Origin: Acidobacteriaceae bacterium
GTDB lineage: Bacteria; Acidobacteriota; Terriglobia; Bryobacterales; Bryobacteraceae
Direction: 5' to 3'
Assembly (NCBI GenBank): GCA_019244055.1
Contig: JAFATG010000079.1
Coordinates: forward strand, 1-44,385
DNA length: 44,385 nucleotides
Shown: positions 41,782 through 44,385 of the stretch, in pieces
How positions within the stretch are numbered: position 1 is the first letter of the stretch
Layout: each line of letters starts with the position of its first letter
Translations under genes and position numbers: made by a program
The notes under the pieces: model-generated
Told to the model about the DNA's origin: nothing
The model's database searches: none
What the model saw: only the letters and a program-made list of their open reading frames with translations

Positions 41782-43704
41782 ATGCCAAAACCACACTCCC
41801 GGCGCACCAGGCGCTTGCCTGTGGGTGCCGATCCCGTGCCGGGCGGTCCGGGAACTCACTTTCGGGTCTGGGCCCCGCGTCGAAAATCTCTAAGCGTGGT
41901 GTTTGACGGGGATCTGGCCCCTTTGTTGCTCGACCGCGAGCCGCACGGGTACTTCTCGGCACTCGCCCCGAATGTCGGTGCGGGTGTCCGATACAAATAC
42001 TTATTGGATAACGATAAAGATCCGTATCCTGATCCCGCTTCGCGATTCCAACCCTTTGGACCGCATGGCTACTCAGAAGTAGTCGATCCGTGTGCATTTC
42101 ATTGGCATGACCAAAACTGGCATGGAATCCAATTGCCGGGGCAAGTCATCTATGAGTTGCACCTCGGCACGTTCACGCACGAAGGAACCTGGAAATCTGC
42201 TGCGGAGAAGTTGCCGTACTTACGAGACACCGGAATCACGACAATCGAACTCATGCCCGTAGCGGAATTTCCGGGTAAGTTTGGCTGGGGCTACGATGGT
42301 GTGCAACCCTATGCGCCCGCGGCGATCTATGGTCAACCCAATGATATGCGCTCCTTTGTCGACCAGGCGCACTCGTTCGGAATCGGCGTCATTCTCGATG
42401 TCGTCTACAATCATCTCGGTCCAGACGGAAATTATCTGACGAAGTATTCGCCTTTCTACTTCACGGATAAGTATGAAACCGACTGGGGCGCGGCGATCAA
42501 CTTTGATGCCGAGGGGAGCGGTCCCGTGCGCGAATTTTTTCGCGAGAACGCCGCCTACTGGATCAGGGAGTTCCATCTCGACGGGCTGCGCCTCGATGCC
42601 ACCCAGGACATTCACGACGACTCTCAGCCGAATATCATCGCCCAAATTTCGGAGGCTGCTCGTCGCGCTGCTGGGTCGCGTTCCATCATCGTCGTCGGAG
42701 AAAACGAACCGCAGGATACAACACTGCTCCAACCCGTCGAAGAAGGCGGATGTGGTCTCGACGCGCTGTGGAATGACGACTATCACCACACCGCGATGGT
42801 CGCCCTGACGGGCAAGGCGGACGCTTATTACACCGATTACCGCGGCTCTCCTCAGGAGTTCGTCTCGTGTATGAAATACGGCTATCTGTACCAGGGTCAA
42901 TGCTACCGGTGGCAGCAGCAACCAAGGGGAACGTCGACTTTTGGTCTGCCTCGTCCGGCGATGATCACCTTCATTCAGAATCACGATCAGATCGCCAACT
43001 CAGCTCGCGGCCAGCGGATAACCGAGCTTAGTTCACCCGGGCTATTTAGGGCGGTTACTACCGTTACTCTCCTCGGGCCGGGAACGCCGATGCTGTTCCA
43101 AGGCCAGGAATTCGGTTCCTCCAATCCGTTCCTGTTCTTTGCCGATCAGAACCCGGAGCTGGGGATGAAGATTCGGGAAGGGCGAGTGGAATTCCTGGAA
43201 CAATGGCGATCGCTGAGGTTACCGGAGATGAGGCAACATTTTGCTGACCCCACGATTCCGGCTACGGTAGAGCGTTGCAAGCTGAATTTTGCTGAAGTCG
43301 AAACGCACTCTCAGATGTATCGGCTCCATTGTGATCTTCTTCGCTTGCGCCGCGAAGATCCGGTCTTTTCGCGGCAGGGCGCTGATGGTCTCGATGGCGC
43401 GGTTCTCTCGCCATCAGCGTTCGTACTCCGATACTTCTCGGTCGGCCATGGAACCGATCGTCTGATTGTCGTGAACTTTGGCGTGGATCTCGAGCTCGAT
43501 CCGGCTCCGGAGCCCTTGCTGGCCCCACCGGCAAGTGCGCAATGGCAAAAGCTCTGGTCGTCCGACGATCCCGCCTATGGTGGTAACGGGGCCGCGCCGC
43601 TGGATACTTGCGAAAGCTGGAGAATACCCGGTCACGCCGCAGTTGTTTTACATCCCGTCGCCGAACTGCAACCGAGGCCTAAGCGCCGCAAAAAAAGCCA
43701 ATGA
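41782..43704 (+). CDS. treZ: Malto-oligosyltrehalose trehalohydrolase
   Basis: A 640-residue GH13 enzyme that releases trehalose from maltooligosyltrehalose. An N-terminal CBM48-like domain (RLPVGADPVPGGPGTHFRVW) precedes the TIM barrel. Barrel motifs: VILDVVYNHLG (region I), GLRLDATQDIHD with nucleophile D272, IIVVGENEPQ with acid/base E307, and FIQNHDQIANSARG with D402. GTPMLFQGQEFGSSNPF is typical of TreZ. All residues are present. The stop overlaps the ATG of the debranching-enzyme gene (ATGA). In the usual pathway TreY makes the substrate; treY is not in the window and is expected nearby beyond 44385 or elsewhere. Confidence 0.94.
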   Translation: MPKPHSRRTRRLPVGADPVPGGPGTHFRVWAPRRKSLSVVFDGDLAPLLLDREPHGYFSALAPNVGAGVRYKYLLDNDKDPYPDPASRFQPFGPHGYSEVVDPCAFHWHDQNWHGIQLPGQVIYELHLGTFTHEGTWKSAAEKLPYLRDTGITTIELMPVAEFPGKFGWGYDGVQPYAPAAIYGQPNDMRSFVDQAHSFGIGVILDVVYNHLGPDGNYLTKYSPFYFTDKYETDWGAAINFDAEGSGPVREFFRENAAYWIREFHLDGLRLDATQDIHDDSQPNIIAQISEAARRAAGSRSIIVVGENEPQDTTLLQPVEEGGCGLDALWNDDYHHTAMVALTGKADAYYTDYRGSPQEFVSCMKYGYLYQGQCYRWQQQPRGTSTFGLPRPAMITFIQNHDQIANSARGQRITELSSPGLFRAVTTVTLLGPGTPMLFQGQEFGSSNPFLFFADQNPELGMKIREGRVEFLEQWRSLRLPEMRQHFADPTIPATVERCKLNFAEVETHSQMYRLHCDLLRLRREDPVFSRQGADGLDGAVLSPSAFVLRYFSVGHGTDRLIVVNFGVDLELDPAPEPLLAPPASAQWQKLWSSDDPAYGGNGAAPLDTCESWRIPGHAAVVLHPVAELQPRPKRRKKSQ

Positions 43705-44385
43705 ACAACATATTTACTCACGACCCAAACACGCCTTTAACGGACGAAGACTTCAAGACCTTGACGGAAACGGAGTGGCTGGTCACTAACGGTCTAGGAG
43801 GGTACGCTTCCGGAACCGTTGGCGGCACGTTGACGCGGGTCTTTCACGGCTATTTGATTTCCGCGCTGCAAAGCCCGCTCGGGCGCACCATGATGCTGAA
43901 CGACCTTCTCGAAGAATTCGTAATGCCCGACGGACGTAGACTCAGGCTGAATGGCCTGATGACGGAGGGCGGAGAGTATCGCGGCGCCTCCCCCTATCTC
44001 ACAAGCTTCGCATTGGATTGGGGCCTTCCCGTTTGGACCTATGACGTGGAAGGCCTCATCTTCGAGAAGCGCGTCATCCTTCCGCACCGGCAGAACACTT
44101 CTTATATCGATTACCGTTTTCTGAACGGGAAAGCAGCGGTCAAGCTGCAGCTCCGCCCAGCCGTGAACATGCGCCCTCATGAATCACCAGTAAACACGAA
44201 GCTGGATTCCTACACGTTCACGGTTCGCGATCATCACTACGAATTGCAGCCGAGCGGCGCCATTCCGCCGCTACGGCTCATGCTCCTCGGTAAAGGCGGA
44301 TCCGTGACCGTGGATCCTCAGAGAATTCGCAACGTCACGTACGAGCTTGAGCGAAGTCGTGGATACATCTGGCGCGGCGATCTGT
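43701..44385 (+). CDS. Glycogen debranching enzyme (amylo-alpha-1,6-glucosidase type), N-terminal part
   Basis: An open frame starts at 43701 (ATG) and runs off the end, giving 228 codons. The start MNNIFTHDPNTPLTDEDFKT is followed by EWLVTNGLGGYASGTVGGTL, TRVFHGYLISALQSPLGRTM and VWTYDVEGLIFEKRVILPHR. This is the N-terminal domain of GDE_N/archaeal-type glycogen debranching enzymes, where NGLGGY..GT....R..HG is the recognition motif. The catalytic (alpha/alpha)6 domain lies beyond the window. The 4-nt overlap with treZ implies coupling, so glycogen or maltodextrin debranching and trehalose release are expressed together. Confidence 0.88.
   Translation, partial: MNNIFTHDPNTPLTDEDFKTLTETEWLVTNGLGGYASGTVGGTLTRVFHGYLISALQSPLGRTMMLNDLLEEFVMPDGRRLRLNGLMTEGGEYRGASPYLTSFALDWGLPVWTYDVEGLIFEKRVILPHRQNTSYIDYRFLNGKAAVKLQLRPAVNMRPHESPVNTKLDSYTFTVRDHHYELQPSGAIPPLRLMLLGKGGSVTVDPQRIRNVTYELERSRGYIWRGDL

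Overview
The window (about 58% GC by eye) reads as a chromosomal segment of an Acidobacteriota bacterium, most likely from the Solibacter/Bryobacter side. This rests on gene content: three very large MacB/FtsX-type permeases of the acidobacterial 'ADOP' kind, two of them next to PadR repressors; a PEP-CTERM exported protein; a large VPS10/BNR-repeat secreted protein; several small secreted proteins of families I know mainly from Acidobacteriota; and a gene of the multi-copy 'STGP...NA..HGL' family. No phage, IS element or CRISPR array was seen.

Layout. 1-3268 (minus): start of a Tat-exported protein, ADOP permease 1 and its PadR repressor. 3338-8078 (plus): a small TfoX-like protein, then lpd, lipB and a 2-oxoacid dehydrogenase E2 gene, which supply the E3, the lipoylation and the E2 of a 2-oxoacid dehydrogenase complex, then a CarD-type transcription factor behind a good sigma-70 promoter. 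8157-8231: tRNA-Glu(CTC). 8401-9906 (minus): PEP-CTERM protein, a small Cys-rich protein and a small membrane protein. 10059-11899 (plus): a radical SAM protein and a secreted/envelope protein gene broken by one in-frame TGA. 11926-14900 (minus): ADOP permease 2 with PadR, preceded by two palindromes. 14961-16271: DUF4126 membrane protein and a CBS-domain protein.

16347-23939 is the metabolic core. A proton-translocating transhydrogenase operon (pntAa-pntAb-pntB, minus) diverges from a three-gene operon for a 2-oxoacid oxidoreductase: an FAD/NAD(P)/Fe-S subunit, a fused gamma-alpha subunit and a TPP-binding beta subunit. This arrangement resembles the KorABC 2-oxoglutarate:NADP+ oxidoreductase described from Azoarcus evansii. 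Both units handle NAD(P)H, so I infer linked redox roles.

23949-30843 holds an O-methyltransferase, an MFS permease that seems to lack an internal segment, a DUF4239 membrane protein, a DUF3303 protein, an SDR oxidoreductase and ADOP permease 3, which has no PadR and no N-terminal prefix. 31089-37358 is rich in exported proteins: DUF1579 protein, S10-like peptidase, a decayed DUF4062 gene, a beta-helix protein, a small secreted protein behind a long structured leader, and a vanadium-type haloperoxidase. 37700-44385 holds the STGP/HGL-family gene, the VPS10/BNR protein, treZ and the start of a glycogen-debranching enzyme gene (trehalose/glycogen metabolism).

The most unusual signals are the structured leader at about 35443-35625, whose last hairpin covers the Shine-Dalgarno sequence; the single TGA interrupting the gene at 11171-11899; the paired PadR-site palindromes; and the Kor-type/transhydrogenase divergon. 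I found no defence or mobile system that looks both intact and new.
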